Part shown: piece by piece, positions 10,914 to 24,020 of the stretch | How the letters are laid out: each line of letters opens with the position of its first letter | Position numbering within the stretch: the stretch's first letter is position 1 | NCBI GenBank assembly: GCA_907163375.1 | Contig: CAJQUW010016989.1 | Location: 1-64,000, forward strand | Reading direction: 5' to 3' | From: Prostheceraeus crozeri | Lineage: Eukaryota > Platyhelminthes > Polycladida > Euryleptidae | Length of the DNA stretch: 64,000 bases | Notes under the pieces: generated by a model | What the model saw: only the letters and a program-made list of their open reading frames with translations | What the model was told of the DNA's origin: nothing | Databases searched by the model: none | Program-made: the position numbers and the translations under genes

Positions 10914-13900
10914 AAGCCATGTGCCAACCCACAGTGAATCGAACTTCAACCAGGTAGTTTGTGAGTGACTATACAGAGTCATCTAAAGTTCCTTCACAAT
11001 ATCAATATTTTTTGTGGAGCCGAGCAGAAAATTTTGATTATTGTCTTCATTTAAACTGCTTATTTTATTTTGCAGTATAAAATGATTTTTTCAAGTTCTA
11101 TTTTGCGTTCTCCATGTCAAAGGAGAATGCATTCATTGGGATGAACATGCTTTCCATTAGACTATCTGTATTGTTGATCATAACCAATTCTGAATCGTTT
11201 AACAATGAAGTGCGCCGAACTCATTGATTTAGTTGCACTCATCAAGTCAAAGCAATCGAGGTGCCGGTCAAAGGTCTCATTTTTGTAAAGATAGGATCTC
11301 TTAAATCCACCACTGCTGGTGAGAGGTGTTTCCTAAACAAATATCTTCGCATACTTTGTTTGCATACCATATTTAAAAACTATATCATGATCAATTCACC
11401 TTGATAATCAATCCTAAAAATCCTCCTAGATCGACGCAGAAAAACTTGTGAACTTAAGAGATGTACCCAGACGTGTAAGCGGGCTGTGTAGCCCATAGGC
11501 CTGGCCATATTTGGAGCTGACGTTTTGGAACAGAAACGGGCCTCAAAATGTTCGAGCGAGTAAGTAATCGTGTACATGCGAGGAAATAGTTTGTTGCAAA
11601 GCGAAGTTGTGATGAGACAAGACACATCTCAGTTGGGTTCTGCGCGAAGGACGAGTTATTTTATATTGAGTTATTCTTTTCGTATTTTTTGTGGGCCTAT
11701 GTATCTGATATTAATATTATCGAGCAATTGACATGCCAACAGTGACAAGTGTTCTTAAAATCGATATTTATTCATGAAGCTTGTTTGGGATTTATTCATT
11801 GACATTTTCTCGTGAGCTCCAATGACATTATTGTCCTACATTCAAAAAGTTCTGTTTTTTAGGTTTTCAGTGAATTTGTAAAAGAGAATTATTTTTTTCA
11901 TTTTTTATGAATAGTTGGGAAACTAGATATTTCTTACTGGCAAACTACGTTGCAGATTCACAGCATCATTTCAAATACTGTTAGCAACTAAATGCATGCT
12001 GTATTATGCCAGTCCTGTAGTACGAGTATCTTTTATTTTATAAAATCGCTTGCAATCTCTCATCCGCAGATCTGTCGTCTTTTTGAGTGGCATGAAAAGT
12101 TCAACTCTGGTTTAAATATTGCCATTTCGTTACTAAACCCTAGTTCATGCGCATACAGTTCATACGTTCACATTTCAATGTCAATAAAAGTATTAATTAA
12201 AATTAGGCACGCCTCACTCAATGAAGCTCCATTGCGTCCATAATATCGCTGATTAGTGTATTGATCTGTATTTCTCAAACAAGCTAGTAAATTGTTTCAT
12301 TTAAGGATCCCCGCTGCTGTTTCACTTCATGTATGCTTTCATTTTTCTATACCATTTCATCCGATATTTTTCTCATATTAAACAATAATGTTGGTTCCTT
12401 CTTATACGCAAATTCGTATAATTAAACCAGCAGATTTATGTTAAATATTGTGTGCCGCCAAGAAAACAAAATGAAAACATGGCATCGGGATTTAAAACTT
12501 GTGCAAAACACAGATGTTTTTGTGAAAAGCTGTTGTGGTTATGATTTCTAATGCTTTCTTAATTTCATGAAATAGATCCTGGAACAGGGACGATTAAGAG
12601 TGTCACGTGGAATTGACTATTATACGCAGTCGTGTATTACTTCAATCACTACTGCGCATGCAGTGCAAAATCAAAACATCAACTTCAAAAGCAGACAAAA
12701 TGAAGATAGGATAAAATGGAACAAATTAACCATGTCCAATCGATGCCGAGCGGTGCCAAATTTTGAGGCGAAATTTTTTCCGTGAGATAAGAGATTCTGT
12801 GCCGCAATTCGCTGTTGTACTTTTTTGAAGTCACTGATGCAACTTGTCAAATGTCAAATCAACAACCGCATTCTCGACAAAATGTCAGACCAATTGTGCT
12901 TGCTCACAAACTCCATTATGACAATTTATCTCATATCAATAGATGCATTTTTATCATACAAATTGAAAATGAATTATGAAATAACGAATTTTGTAGCTGT
13001 ATGATATTTGAAATCCATTCTAAGTGCCAATAGACAGTTTTCTTTGCTGAATTAACATCATTTCTGATATCACTGATTACTTATGCTTTATCCCACATTG
13101 TTAGCTCTAGTGTTAAGCCGGAAAGAAAGAAGATAGGTTGACCTGTAAATATTATCCGCTCGCATACCGGATAATTCTCAATGATCGACTTCATTTTACA
13201 ATTTGTTTTTTAAATTTTGCACTTTCCCATCCAACTTCTGAGTCGTAGATTTGATTATGCATAAGACTTGAATGCATAGACATACAATTGGGTTTCAGCC
13301 CACTTTGCGGAAATCCAAACAGCGGAAAGCCCTTCTACCGGAATGCTAACCTCGGAAACCCGGTATAAGAAGTAATGGTAGAAAATCATTGATGTTTTCC
13401 AAAATTGAGTATACGCACTCTGACTTCAATATAATGGAATTTTGAAATTTGAAAACATCTAAGTGCCAATTTTGGCATTGGGTTTTCGTGCTAGTGAAAC
13501 TCCGGAAATTTCGAAGAAGAAAATTGTATTGATGCTCTTCGAAATTACTTAGTTATGTATTATGACTTCCGTAAAATGATATTTTGTGAATAAAATGACA
13601 AATGACTTGCTGTCACGAACTGCTTTCACCTCTCCCTATTGATTTAGAATTCCGAAAATACATGTGCTACTCATAACCTGCTCAAAAATCTACGTACATG
13701 TATATCACCATCAGCACTGTTAAGCAGCGATGAAAATTTAAGAAGCAGTCACACCCTTTCCTGAAACAATTTTATTCATCACTAACTTTATCACAAACAT
13801 TGAACAATCTGAATTCAAGAACTGTGATGCATTAGGCCTACTTGCACTGTGATTGTCAATCTGACCTTTACTTTTTGAAATAGTATGTACTAAGTTGCTT

Positions 13901-16671
13901 TTGCATCAATAAGTCACAAATACAGGGAAATTCCATTTTCATACCTCGAATAAGAAATTTTGTCTGTTATGATACAAATCATTTTTCCTGCCACCGTAAC
14001 CCGAAGGGTCCCAGGTGTCCCACCAATATTTTGTGACCGCTCCTGAAGTAAGGATTCGGTGTAATTACTTCTCCTTTGGTACATCAACTTTCAATATTTA
14101 GAACATTTCCTGTCTGCATACCAGATTTAGTTTTACGAAATGGCACTTAACATTAAAAAATCATCTTTCCCAAAGGCAAAGTGTAAAGCAAACCAAAGTT
14201 TGATGCACAAATTTTTCTTAACGATTTTTTTATATGAAATGAATGGAAAGTTAATTCAATATTTTTTAAATTATATTGACTGCCAGATCGTTGTCAAGGG
14301 TTGAGTGCAAAAAGACTCAAAAAAAGTTCATCATTTTGGTGGAGATAACTGGAGATTTTTGCCATAGAATATCATCATTTGTATGGGTCATCAGTGACCC
14401 AGCAGGCTTTCCAGGGTTGATAATGCACATAATCTGGGGAACACATTACAATACTTTCTTTGTTTAGTGTTTTCTTTGGAAGAATATACGTTCTGATATT
14501 CTGAATACAGGGTAAAATGACCCCTTATTCTTCTATAACGTTTGATCAATGCATGAATAGTATACGTAAAGAAAGCCAGAGTCTTTCATATCTAACGTGG
14601 TTTTGTTTCTTTTATTCTTATTACAATTTATTAGTATTGACTTGTTATAAATCAAGTTCTTGATGTTCAATTTCGAGAATTTTGCCTTGATTATTTAGCT
14701 CCGCAAGCAACTCATGCCTTAAAAGGGGTTGGAAGCAAGGGCAGCTCCTCGCAGAAAAACAAAACTCTAAGAAAATCCTTATGATTTTTTATGCGATGAA
14801 GAGTCAAGTGAAATTTATTAAGAGTTAATGAGCGTTTGAATTGAATCGAAATTCAATCACCAGCATGACGTCACATTTGTAGACCTATGTAGACCAAATG
14901 TATCAATAGATCTGTTAGTAGCACTTTTAAAGAGGAAACTTCTGTCCTTTACCGATGTCCACAATTACTGTAAAGTGTAAGGTACATTGTGAGCATGTGC
15001 TAGCATGATCGATAGACTTTCCAATGAGTGGGCTGACACCTATAATTGTGTTATGAGACCGTCTTTGGGATCGAGTCGTGATCATTGTAGACTTTCTCTG
15101 GTTTCGTAAAGTGGTTGAAAGTAGAAATTGAAGATTAGCGATCCTACCGGACACCCGAACCCGAAAGTACGAAAGTAATAGCTCTAAAATTACCTGGATT
15201 CCTGAAATACGACAACTTTCAAATCATGCGGGTATTATCATTATGTCATGAATAGCTTTCGGATCTCATCGGGTCAGTCGGGTTGTGTTACTTTCCTATC
15301 GTGTGCGGGTAAAATTTTTAGACCTAACTCCACCTCGGGTCGGGTTCGGGTTGGCTTTCCGTCCAAGTGGGGTTTCAAAATTCATAAAACTCGACGCGAC
15401 TCATCTTTAGTAGATATGGATTCATTTCTTTTACACCATTCTGTACAATGTACAAATGAAAAGTTTGCAATCGATTATCATGATAGAATGAGGGGTAAAT
15501 ATCATAATAACTAGCATGTCAAACTTAATATCAAATTACACTTAAAGTACATTTCCTATTGATCATGCAAATAGTTAATTTATCGATTGATTATGACAAG
15601 AATTTTATTGATAAGTGTCGAAATTTGATATTTAGAAGCTGAAGAATGTTTACATTTTAGCAAAATTTCTGAACACGCTAATTCAATTTCAAATGTTATG
15701 CATACTGTGAAAAACTCATAAAAATGAAACATTGTTACTCGGTCGGCAGTTACTCGGCATCCTCTGAAATAGATTCACTACCAGATAGGAGGTCATTCAG
15801 CTGGATGCCGTCATAACACAAATTAAGATATCAAGACCACGTTAAGGCATGTTAAGACACAGAATAATCAATCGGGCATTGCGAGGGTAGATATAGTGAT
15901 GATAAGCAAGCCCATGGACGGAAATCCGATTATCATCTGCTAAATTGATTAATCTACTAAAATAGAATCATCTGATATTCGCAGAAATAACGACAATTTT
16001 TAAATATTTTTATTTTGAAACTATGTAATCATTTCTTTAGATCGTGACTGTGTGACATATTATTTCTAAGAAGCTCTTGCATGGCATGCTTCACTTTTTC
16101 GATTTTCTTTGCGCATTGAGTCAGACATGACCATGCAAAATAGGCAATCTACATTTTCAGAAAATCCACAGGCGGGCCATTATCAGTAACCATTTGTTTC
16201 GTTTCCATTTCGATAATAGATGCTTCAACTTTTGATGAAGCTAAAGGCTTGCTACCATGCGGCATTGCCTTCCATGATTCTATTCCAATGCAGCGGTAAT
16301 TTTCAGCAGTGATCCATGTTAAGTCTAACCCACGGGTTCAAATTGTCTCCGCCTGTTGTTTGCCGCGACAAGATTTTCACTCATACCAGTAACTTCAACT
16401 TCAATTTAGGTCAAGCTGAGTCTCATATGAGAAACACAGGATTAATAATTATTTTATTCAAATAAATAATTGTCCGACTAAAGCATGAAGTCGCGAATAC
16501 TGAACACATCATGATTGAAAAGCGCATTATGGCTACCTGTGTCAGTAACATATAGATTCTCTTTTTGCGTCTGCACACCTCAAACAAATATTCTTTTGTT
16601 GGAATCCGAAAATAAAAGTAAATGAAAAGAGAAACTGCAATTAAAGACGTAAGAATACTGGGAGTGCTTAG
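10914..16671. other. No gene seen; one possible MITE inside
   Basis: About 5.8 kb of AT-rich non-coding sequence. Apart from the CGGGT-rich patch listed separately, I see no coding frame of protein-like composition, no RNA gene and no paired ends. Confidence 0.4.
15143..15365. repeat. Short CGGGT-rich palindromic patch, possible MITE
   Basis: ACACCCGAACCCGA near the left end mirrors TCGGGTCGGGTTCGGGT near the right, with further CGGGT words between. The arrangement resembles the short hAT-type non-autonomous elements that carry GGGT subterminal repeats. No target duplication was found. Confidence 0.3.
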
Positions 16672-18213
16672 ACGCCAGTAGTGTTGCGATTCGCGTGTGT
16701 GCGCGTGTTTTTGATAATTTTCGCGTTCAACCGTTTTTTTCAATTTGCGCGTGTTTCTCGTCCGTTTGGTTTCTTGTATTACTTTTTTGATGATATACTG
16801 TTATAGAAAGAATCTGTAGAATCTGCACACAAAAAACAGCATTGTTTGGCAATGAAAAAGAAATTATTATAGACAAACATATGCTTACATAGAAACACTT
16901 AAAGTAGGTGATGAAAATTGTCAAAGCCCAGTACACTGCATAGTGTCTAATGTTGTGTTAAAATCAGTGGATATTGAAGAAGTACAACATATGTTAGAAA
17001 TCCGAAGTGAAGGTGATAATGCCGGTAATCTGGAAAGAAGTATGGAAGAGGTAAGTATCCTTCCAGTGTCATAATGTACATGTATTTCCACTGTCTTCAT
17101 TCATCTTGCGAAATCTGTACAAAGCCGTTGTACATGTAATACATCCGTGTTCGCTTGTCGAGAAATATGCGTTTTTGACTTTTGACTGGCATTTCAGACA
17201 GTTGACAAACTAGAGAAATATTTCGAGTAGACAATGAATACCTAGACGAGATGATCTAGTTCAATCTGCTCCTCACTATCTGCCGTAACATTTGGTTTAC
17301 GACAAGAACATGTATGACCCACATCTTTCTTTTTTACACTTCAATTTAGTATATTGAGTGATTGTTTTCGGGGGCTTGTTCGTCATGGTTATAGCTTGTA
17401 AATATCCACTTTGTCGATGTTGTGTCCCAATTCGGTTGGACGTGGCAACCATACCGAGGTCAATCTGGCATTTTTCCAGATAAGAATTTCTGTTTTGACC
17501 GGATGACACCTTAGCTCGTCCAATGAGCCACAGAACCAGTGTCCCGGCCAGCGCGTAAATTTACGCCCCGGCGTAAATTTGACATTTCGCGCGTAAATGC
17601 GTAAATTGAGAACATGGAGCGTAAATTTATCATAGGTTGGGGCGTAAATTTCGTTTTCAGATTGACGAATTTTGTGTATCAATACAACTAACCTACATAG
17701 ATGGGAACTATGTTTGAACCGGCTGTCATGCATAATCAAGATCAAATCAAATTTTGCGCTCTTAGTTTTTGTGTTAAATGCTGTCTTTGTCTTTGAGTTT
17801 CAGATATTGGTGCGATAGTTATGGTTCAAATATAAGATACTCGATCCAAGATGTTCGTTGTGGTAAATGTAAAGAGAAAATGTCTGCTTACCAAAGACAG
17901 TGCTGTCTTTGCTGCTTACAGTTTATTTCAGTTACCTACTCTCACCAAGTCGCACATTTGCCTGTGGTCTGATGATAGTCAATGCATTTGATAATGCAAA
18001 TTGTCCGTAGACTTGTTGTATATGATGTGTATTTTGATTTCACGATGGATAACTGAGCGTCGAATTCGAAAAAACTTTCCAGTCTTCTGGCTGCCATGTT
18101 CACCAGTTATGGAAGAGCTTGAATTCGACGCTTCATAGATGGCTGCTCAATTTCGTTAAGCAGGACAAGATTGTTTAAAAAAAACAGCGCTTACGTGTTA
18201 TCGTAGCAATGTT

Positions 18214-19207
18214 TTGCCAGATTCAATGTTGATTATCGGAGAGGGCACACGAGTCACGATTGGCATACTGAATGAACATCAGAGAAACATCTTCTATGAT
18301 CAAGTACGGGAATTCTTCATTTGCACAACGGAGAAGCTCTTGCACTACCTGCCATTCAGCAATGCCACCCTTCGAAGTCTTGTTGCCGTCCTCGAAATCT
18401 TCTTCTCGTTTGGAGAAATGGGTGATAAAAATAGCGAAGGAAATGCCGTCAGTCGTGTCTTCTGCTGAATTGGACGACCTTCGGCTTGAAATTCGCATAT
18501 ATAAAAGCAGCAGCCCGATAGATGATACATCATCCGTCAATAATTTCTGGAAAACATCTCTCCAGAATATTCAGTGTCCCATACTGTCAAAATTGGTGCG
18601 AGCGTGTCTGATATTACCGCACGGAAATGCTGAGGTAGAACGTCTATTCAGCATGATCAAGCGATATTCTTGTAAAGAAGAGGCAAAATCTGGACCAGCG
18701 AAGCGTGCGTGCATTGACTTTTATTAAGTCAGACATGGTAGCTCAGGAGAAAACATGCTATGACTACTGCATCACCCCAAAGTTGATCACGTACGTCGAA
18801 AATGCAAAACAAGCTTATAAACAGCGATTACAAGAGGAAGAAGAGGTCAATGCTCGTAAAGCTGAAGAGGAACGATTAAACCGCCAACGCTCTCTTATGA
18901 AAGAAGAACGTGAAAAGTCAACCAGATTGAGTGAGATTAACAATTCCATCCAATCGATTGATGATGCTGTGGCGGCTTCAGAAGAAAGATTAAAAAGAGC
19001 ACACGAAATCGAGAAAGAAGCTCAGAAAATGAAAGAAAATGCTCTCGCGACACAAAGGACTGAATTAGAAAAAAAGAAAGCTATTCTGGCAGAGCAACAA
19101 CGGTGAGTATAACTAATGATGATATCGGTTGAAAGTGATGGTTATGAATGAAATATTCTCTGAATTTCAGGATTGAGAAGCGGATTGCGGAAAAGGTGCT
19201 AAAGTAA
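18214..19207 (+). pseudogene. hAT transposase 3' half with coiled-coil tail and terminal intron
   Basis: Seen: FYDQVREFFICTTEKLLHYLP (18295-18360) is the helical part of the hAT catalytic region. It is followed by AELDDLRLE and the dimerisation motif LILPHGNAEVERLFSMIK (18612-18665), then a protein-like CYDYCITPKLITYVENAKQ. A coiled coil of over 100 residues follows. A donor CG/GTGAGT at 19102/19103 and an acceptor TGAATTTCAG ending at 19170 remove a 68-base intron. The frame then continues IEKRIAEKVLK to a stop at 19205-19207. Frame changes lie near 18400 and 18705, and the 5' half is missing or unrecognisable. The coding frame after the dimerisation motif is intact for over 130 codons, so decay is moderate. 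Confidence 0.75.
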
Positions 19208-19729
19208 AGCGTCTGGGATAAATTCGTGATCCCCAAGAAGAAGAAAAAAGTAAAGGTGAAAGTTTTTGTGACTTTTTGAACGAACTTGTTGTTATTGCTA
19301 CTCCCGAATTCTTCCCTCATGGACGATTACCCTACAAGCGACAAACAATTCTTTCAGCGATAAGCTTGTATATCATGTCACGTCATTTTCTGTAATTTTT
19401 CTATTTTTGTTGTATTTTGAATTTTAGTTTTTTATATTATATATATTTTCTTAATAGACACCGTAATTAGATGGAGTTATGCGAGAGTGTCACATCATCT
19501 GTTTTTTGCAGTCAAATTTGGTATAATTCCGTAAAAAATCATTTTATATTAGCTCTGTCATGAGTTAAACTCAATTGTTTGAATTAGTTGTCATTTCTAC
19601 TTCATGTACGTCATTGTTCAGGTACGAAACTTCAGCATTATTTTGTTTCCTAACAGATTGAAGATATACGGGGTCCTTTAGAAGTTCTTAGATTTTAGGA
19701 TGCAGACATTGCTTTCATATTAATGGCAT

Positions 19730-20530
19730 ATTTAGTACTTTTTACAATGATATACCTCACCTTATGATATAAAAAATCGGATAATCTTTAGATTTTGATG
19801 AATTTGAACTTGTTCCGACCTATTCTTATCTTAGTTTTTTATTTGAAATTGACTTCATCTTTGGGATACAGAATATTTTGAAATTTGAATTTCTTCATCT
19901 CATGAGATAATTCTTAAGTTTGACTTTGAAATTCTTCAATCAGTGGTTTTTTAAATTACAGTATATTTTGTCCATTCAGTTAGATTGATGGATAGAAAAA
20001 TATTCTATCAGGGTTCCTCACTCCGTCCCAGCAATGACCCACGAACATATGGGAAGTCAACGAAAAAATATAGTAGACTGTTGGAAGACCGGTTTCGATT
20101 TTTCATGATCTCTCTCAATTCCAACGTCTTATGCGACAGAGATTACAACCAGATCAATAAGATTTGAATCAGATGAAACTGGTACGATTAATACCGCTCA
20201 TGGAAGTGTCAGATTCAAGAGAGGCCGTCGTTTGCTCAAAAAACGTTATTTTCTTTTGGACTTGACTTTGCGTGAGACGGAAACGCCTCACACGCAGTCA
20301 AAGAGAGAAAAGATAATTTAAAAATCAATGGACGAGAAAATTCAAAATTTCAGAGATGAAGCCATTTCAAATTGAAGTCTAACAGGGCTAATTACAGGGC
20401 TAAGTCGGAACAAGTTCAAAGTTATCATAGTTCGAAAGATTATCTGATATTTATACTTTTCTGATGATTTTTTCTTTTGGCAACGTAGTCTACATGTATA
20501 TAATGATAAAAGTGCTAAAAATGCTGTAAA
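19730..20530. repeat. Long-TIR non-autonomous insertion inside the hAT
   Basis: About 100 bases near 19730-19825 (with TTTAGTACTTTT and TTTGAACTTGTTCCGAC) recur inverted at 20399-20530 (GTCGGAACAAGTTCAAA and AAAAGTGCTAAA). The arms are diverged by perhaps a fifth. A short hairpin-forming word pair (TTGACTTTGCGTGAG, then CTCACACGCAGTCAA) lies between them at 20259-20302. There is no coding sequence. Confidence 0.5.
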
Positions 20531-21336
20531 TACGGAAACAATTACTTTATCTCAAAATTCGAAATTCAATAATTCATACAAAATTCTATGCTGTATCATC
20601 TAAAAAATTACTGAAATCGGACAAGTATCAACTGATGAGTCATAAGCATTTGCAATGTGAAGGTACTCTTGAGGGACCCTGCATGCGTAAGAAGTACGAG
20701 GTGCATCGAAATCATCGGTCGTCGGTAGTCAGGTGAATTAGTCGACTTGGTGCATTTATCCATTTTGATTCTTAAACCCCTTTGCATTTTTTTGTCAATC
20801 GGTATTCATATTGTAATTTTGATTTAATATACGTACATTTGTACTGTGAATGTCGTTTTGACTACTTTTCTACTATAACGTTCTTTTTCTTCTGTGGTAG
20901 GGTAAGAACGTCAATTGAAAACGCCAGTTTTTCAGCGAATTTCAGATTTTCCCTCGTGGGCGTAAATTTGAAGGGTGGGTGTAAAAATTTCGAAAATCCC
21001 TGGCCGGGACACTGCGCAGAACTTTCGCTTATCATACAGCTATGTCGAATTCGTCTCAAAATATCGCAGGAAGTAAGAGCATGAAAATCCTTGATACCAT
21101 GTATCAGGAATTGATAAAAATGTGCGGGAATTTTTGTCCTATGCAAAGAATCAAAACACTGCTCCTATCTTTCCCTTGAGGTAACTGACTGCATTCGGAT
21201 GCAGTCGGAAGCGTTGTCGGAAATCCTCGTCTTCACTTAAATATTGACGGTCGTAATTCTTATTACGGCGCATCAGTAGCTAAATATGTGCGCGCGTGTT
21301 TTTTTCCTCCTCAAGAATCGCAACATTAGAGCCAGT

Positions 21337-23152
21337 TCATGAGTTGTGGACGAAATATGTGCAATATGTGTCCGGATCTTTCAGAGCTCTTCAAAACTGC
21401 ATGTACATCTGAGTGCCGCATCGGTGCCTAGTGAATTCTATCTCAGCACAGCTACATTCCTACGGCGAAAATAGATACATGCTCAACTTCACCTTTCAGG
21501 ATAGAACCTATAAAAAATAATGTTTCTGAAAGACAAACTGTCGCGTGATTTTGTTGTCAGTTACACTCTCGCTTATCGCGTAAAATATTTTAGTTCTCGA
21601 TTATTTTTGTTATCAGTTTGAGACTCTGGATGAACTCGAGCACCCTTATATAAGACTCCGCTTCCCTCGCTCTTCGATGAAAAAGATTATTCTATTGTTA
21701 TTGCGGGTAGCGGATAGTGTCATGGCAAGGTCATGGATGTTTTCCTACTTCCGTTCAGCGCTTATGATCAACTCCATTCTACGAGTATATCATTACATGA
21801 CTGAACTCATTCGTGTCAATATGTCGGTGTACACTATACATAATATGCATGAAAGATCCAGTAAAGCCTCTTGTCAGTCATAATGGCAATGGCAGCACTG
21901 CCAATGCTCTGAAATTGAGAATATTGATTTCTGCCTCATAGACGTGTACATGCAGTTAACAGATATCACCAACACTATCAATTTAAAAGATTTCTGTTAT
22001 ATGTCTCTCGACTTTTTTTATTGCGGGAGTAAGGTTGGTTAGTTTGCAGGATTAGAAGAAGTAAGAGCGCAAATGAACACTCATGTCATTTCAAACAATA
22101 TTAGAATCATCGTTGAATAAATTTTACTAGTAACGTTTTTAGTAATTAAAGATGCAGTAACTACAACGATCTCATTAGCTGCTACAGTTTCCCACTTTAA
22201 TCATTTTATTAAGATTCAGCATAGTTGTGACCGTTTAGACAACTGCCGACTCTCTAGCAGCACCACTCTTCATACTTATGAGCATTATCCGCCCTTGAAA
22301 GACGAATTTTATTTGATGTCTGAATTCGCTCAAAGCTGCAATAAAATCAAACCTCATATTCATACCAATATTTCGACGCGCAATTGAATGGTTAATCATT
22401 GTGACAAAGACATTTTCGAATTTGCACAAATATGCGTTTGATTCAAAATCGAGAAATGGAGTGAGTTTTTCTTACACTATATCTTGTGTCTAATGTACAT
22501 TCGCAAAATTGATTGTCGGAAATTTAGATCAGAAAGGTCTAATTAGGCTTAATTGGGCTTTTCCTTAGGTTGTTGACTGACAAGTACAAGATTTTGCGGC
22601 TGTTAGAAACTGTGATAACAAAGATATACTTAGGCTTACTGTCATGGCGATGTGCCCCCATATTTTTGTTTGTCAACATTCTATAGATCTATTAATTAAA
22701 TGCTTGGATGCTGATGCACAGGAATGAATTTAGGAGAATCAAAGTCAAAGCGAAGCATACAATTCATGCATTTGATCACATATGGGGCTTTTTAAATTTA
22801 TTATGATCATTTTTATACTCGTATTACCTCTATGATCACAGAAACTTCTGATTTCCAATTTCCAATAAAATAACAAACCGCACCATGCAAATCTGCTTTA
22901 CTGTTTCAGAACTCCTATATTGCCCATTTTTATTGTTCGTGTTGCTGAAGGCACCTTCAAAAGCAAAATTTACATTTCATTATTGACATGAATGCTTCAA
23001 TATCGTGTAGATTCTTTCTCATGAAATGTACAAGTATTATATTTTCTTCGCTGTTAATCCCTCAACGTTGACAATGCGAGTAGCAACCGCTAGCAGATGA
23101 CCTCGGAGAATCGATTAGCAGATTCAATACCATCCACTTTCACGAAGTCGAA
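21337..23152. other. No gene seen
   Basis: Non-coding. A TTATATAAG box at 21646-21654 precedes a 68-codon frame at 21677-21883, but the frame has no recognisable protein and the spacing leaves no 5' leader. Confidence 0.4.
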
Positions 23153-23206
23153 TGATATATATACATATATATATATTTAAAAAAGAAAACAAAGTTTTTT
23201 GCATTG

Positions 23207-23248
23207 ACCGAACATGTTTCAGAATGTTAACATTCCATCTTCAGCGGT
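23207..23248 (-). ncRNA. Hammerhead-ribozyme-like fold (Penelope type)
   Basis: On the minus strand: ACCG, core CTGAAGA, stem II with GAATGT/ACATTC, GAAA, a minimal stem III AC/GT, a GTT cleavage triplet, then CGGT closing stem I with the leading ACCG. All core bases of the CUGANGA...GAAA...NUH consensus are present. Penelope-like elements are known to carry such minimal type-I hammerheads in their terminal repeats. It lies about 1.1 kb downstream of the Penelope-like coding region, on the same strand. Confidence 0.65.
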
Positions 23249-23511
23249 AAAACCTGAATACAATAGCAATGGGAGTTTATATACAAAATGCGGGAAATGA
23301 ACAAATGAGAGCGATAAAAAGAGTTCAAGTCACCAGTAGCTGTCTGACCATGGCACCGACCTAGAGATTGCATTCTACAATTACAATTTCAAGTACAGTT
23401 GTACGGAACTGTTTCTTTCATTAGAGAGATAATTTGTATTGTTCTTTAGAATAATAGATTCCAGAAACAACTGATTTCTAGATGTCTTTTTCTTCTATGT
23501 CAACTTTGCAT

Positions 23512-23515
<4 letters not shown>

Positions 23516-23556
<41 letters not shown>
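23516..23556. repeat. (AT)n microsatellite
   Basis: About 20 uninterrupted AT dinucleotides. A shorter AT-rich run lies at 23153-23178. Confidence 0.9.
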
Positions 23557-23561
<5 letters not shown>

Positions 23562-23678
23562 CTGTCTTCTTGCTTCATTTTGAATAGTCGGCGTGAGGGT
23601 CCCTGTAGATATTATATATCTATACATATACATGTATTCAAGAGGTGAGAACAAAATCTGACTTAAATCATTACGGGA

Positions 23679-23719
23679 ACTACAAACGTTTCTGGCTTAT
23701 TTGCCGTCATCAGTGTAGC
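23679..23719 (-). ncRNA. Hammerhead-ribozyme-like fold, left arm
   Basis: On the minus strand: GCTACA, core CTGATGA, stem II around GGC...GCC, GAAA, minimal stem III AC/GT, cleavage after GTT, then TGTAGT pairing with GCTACA (one G-U pair). The core is complete. A single A between stem II and GAAA is non-canonical. Confidence 0.65.
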
Positions 23720-23979
23720 ATACCCTATTGTAGAGAATCAGAATCAGATGCCGATAAATCGTCATCCGACCTCCAGACATCTACAATTAATGAAATAATT
23801 CAAATCTTGTTCTCAGAGCTCGGGTTCAAAACTAGCTATTTGCATTCGTGTTTGCAAGTTCAAATTTTTGAACCCGATCTCTGAGAACAAGATTTGAATT
23901 ATTTCATTAATTGTAGATGTCTGGAGGTCGGATGACGATTTATCGGCATCTGATTTACTGATTCTCTATAATTCGGTAT

Positions 23980-24020
23980 ACTACACTGATGACGGCAAAT
24001 AGGCCAGAAACGTTTGTAGT
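23980..24020 (+). ncRNA. Hammerhead-ribozyme-like fold, right arm
   Basis: On the plus strand: ACTACA, core CTGATGA, stem II GGC...GCC, GAAA, stem III AC/GT, GTT, then TGTAGT, which pairs perfectly with the first six bases. It is the mirror copy of the fold at 23679-23719, with one base change in stem I and one in the stem II loop. Confidence 0.65.

Larger units (their letters stand above)
17537..21014 (+). mobile_element. hAT element, 3.5 kb, with 8-bp target duplication
   Basis: The termini are CAGTGTCCCGGCCAG and its exact reverse complement. The flanks are cacagaac (17529-17536) and cgcagaac (21015-21022), 7 of 8 matching. The left subterminal region (17550-17655) has at least five copies of GCGTAAAT(TT) in both orientations; the right (20957-20990) has GGGCGTAAATTTG and a variant. 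It carries the 3' half of a plus-strand transposase gene and a further long-TIR repeat (19730-20530). Confidence 0.85.
16680..21328. mobile_element. Outer hAT-like element interrupted by another hAT
   Basis: The left end reads AGTGTTGCGATTC and the right end, reverse-complemented, reads TAATGTTGCGATTC. Just inside both is a GCGCGTGTTTTT-like word. The flanking 8-mers acgccagt (16672-16679) and gagccagt (21329-21336) match at 6 of 8. Without the inner hAT and its target duplication the element would be about 1.16 kb, and it has no recognisable transposase. The termini are moderately supported. Confidence 0.45.

Noticed and set aside
21646-21883. TATA-like TTATATAAG ahead of a 68-codon frame
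   Set aside because: The start codon would coincide with the transcription start, and the peptide has no recognisable features.
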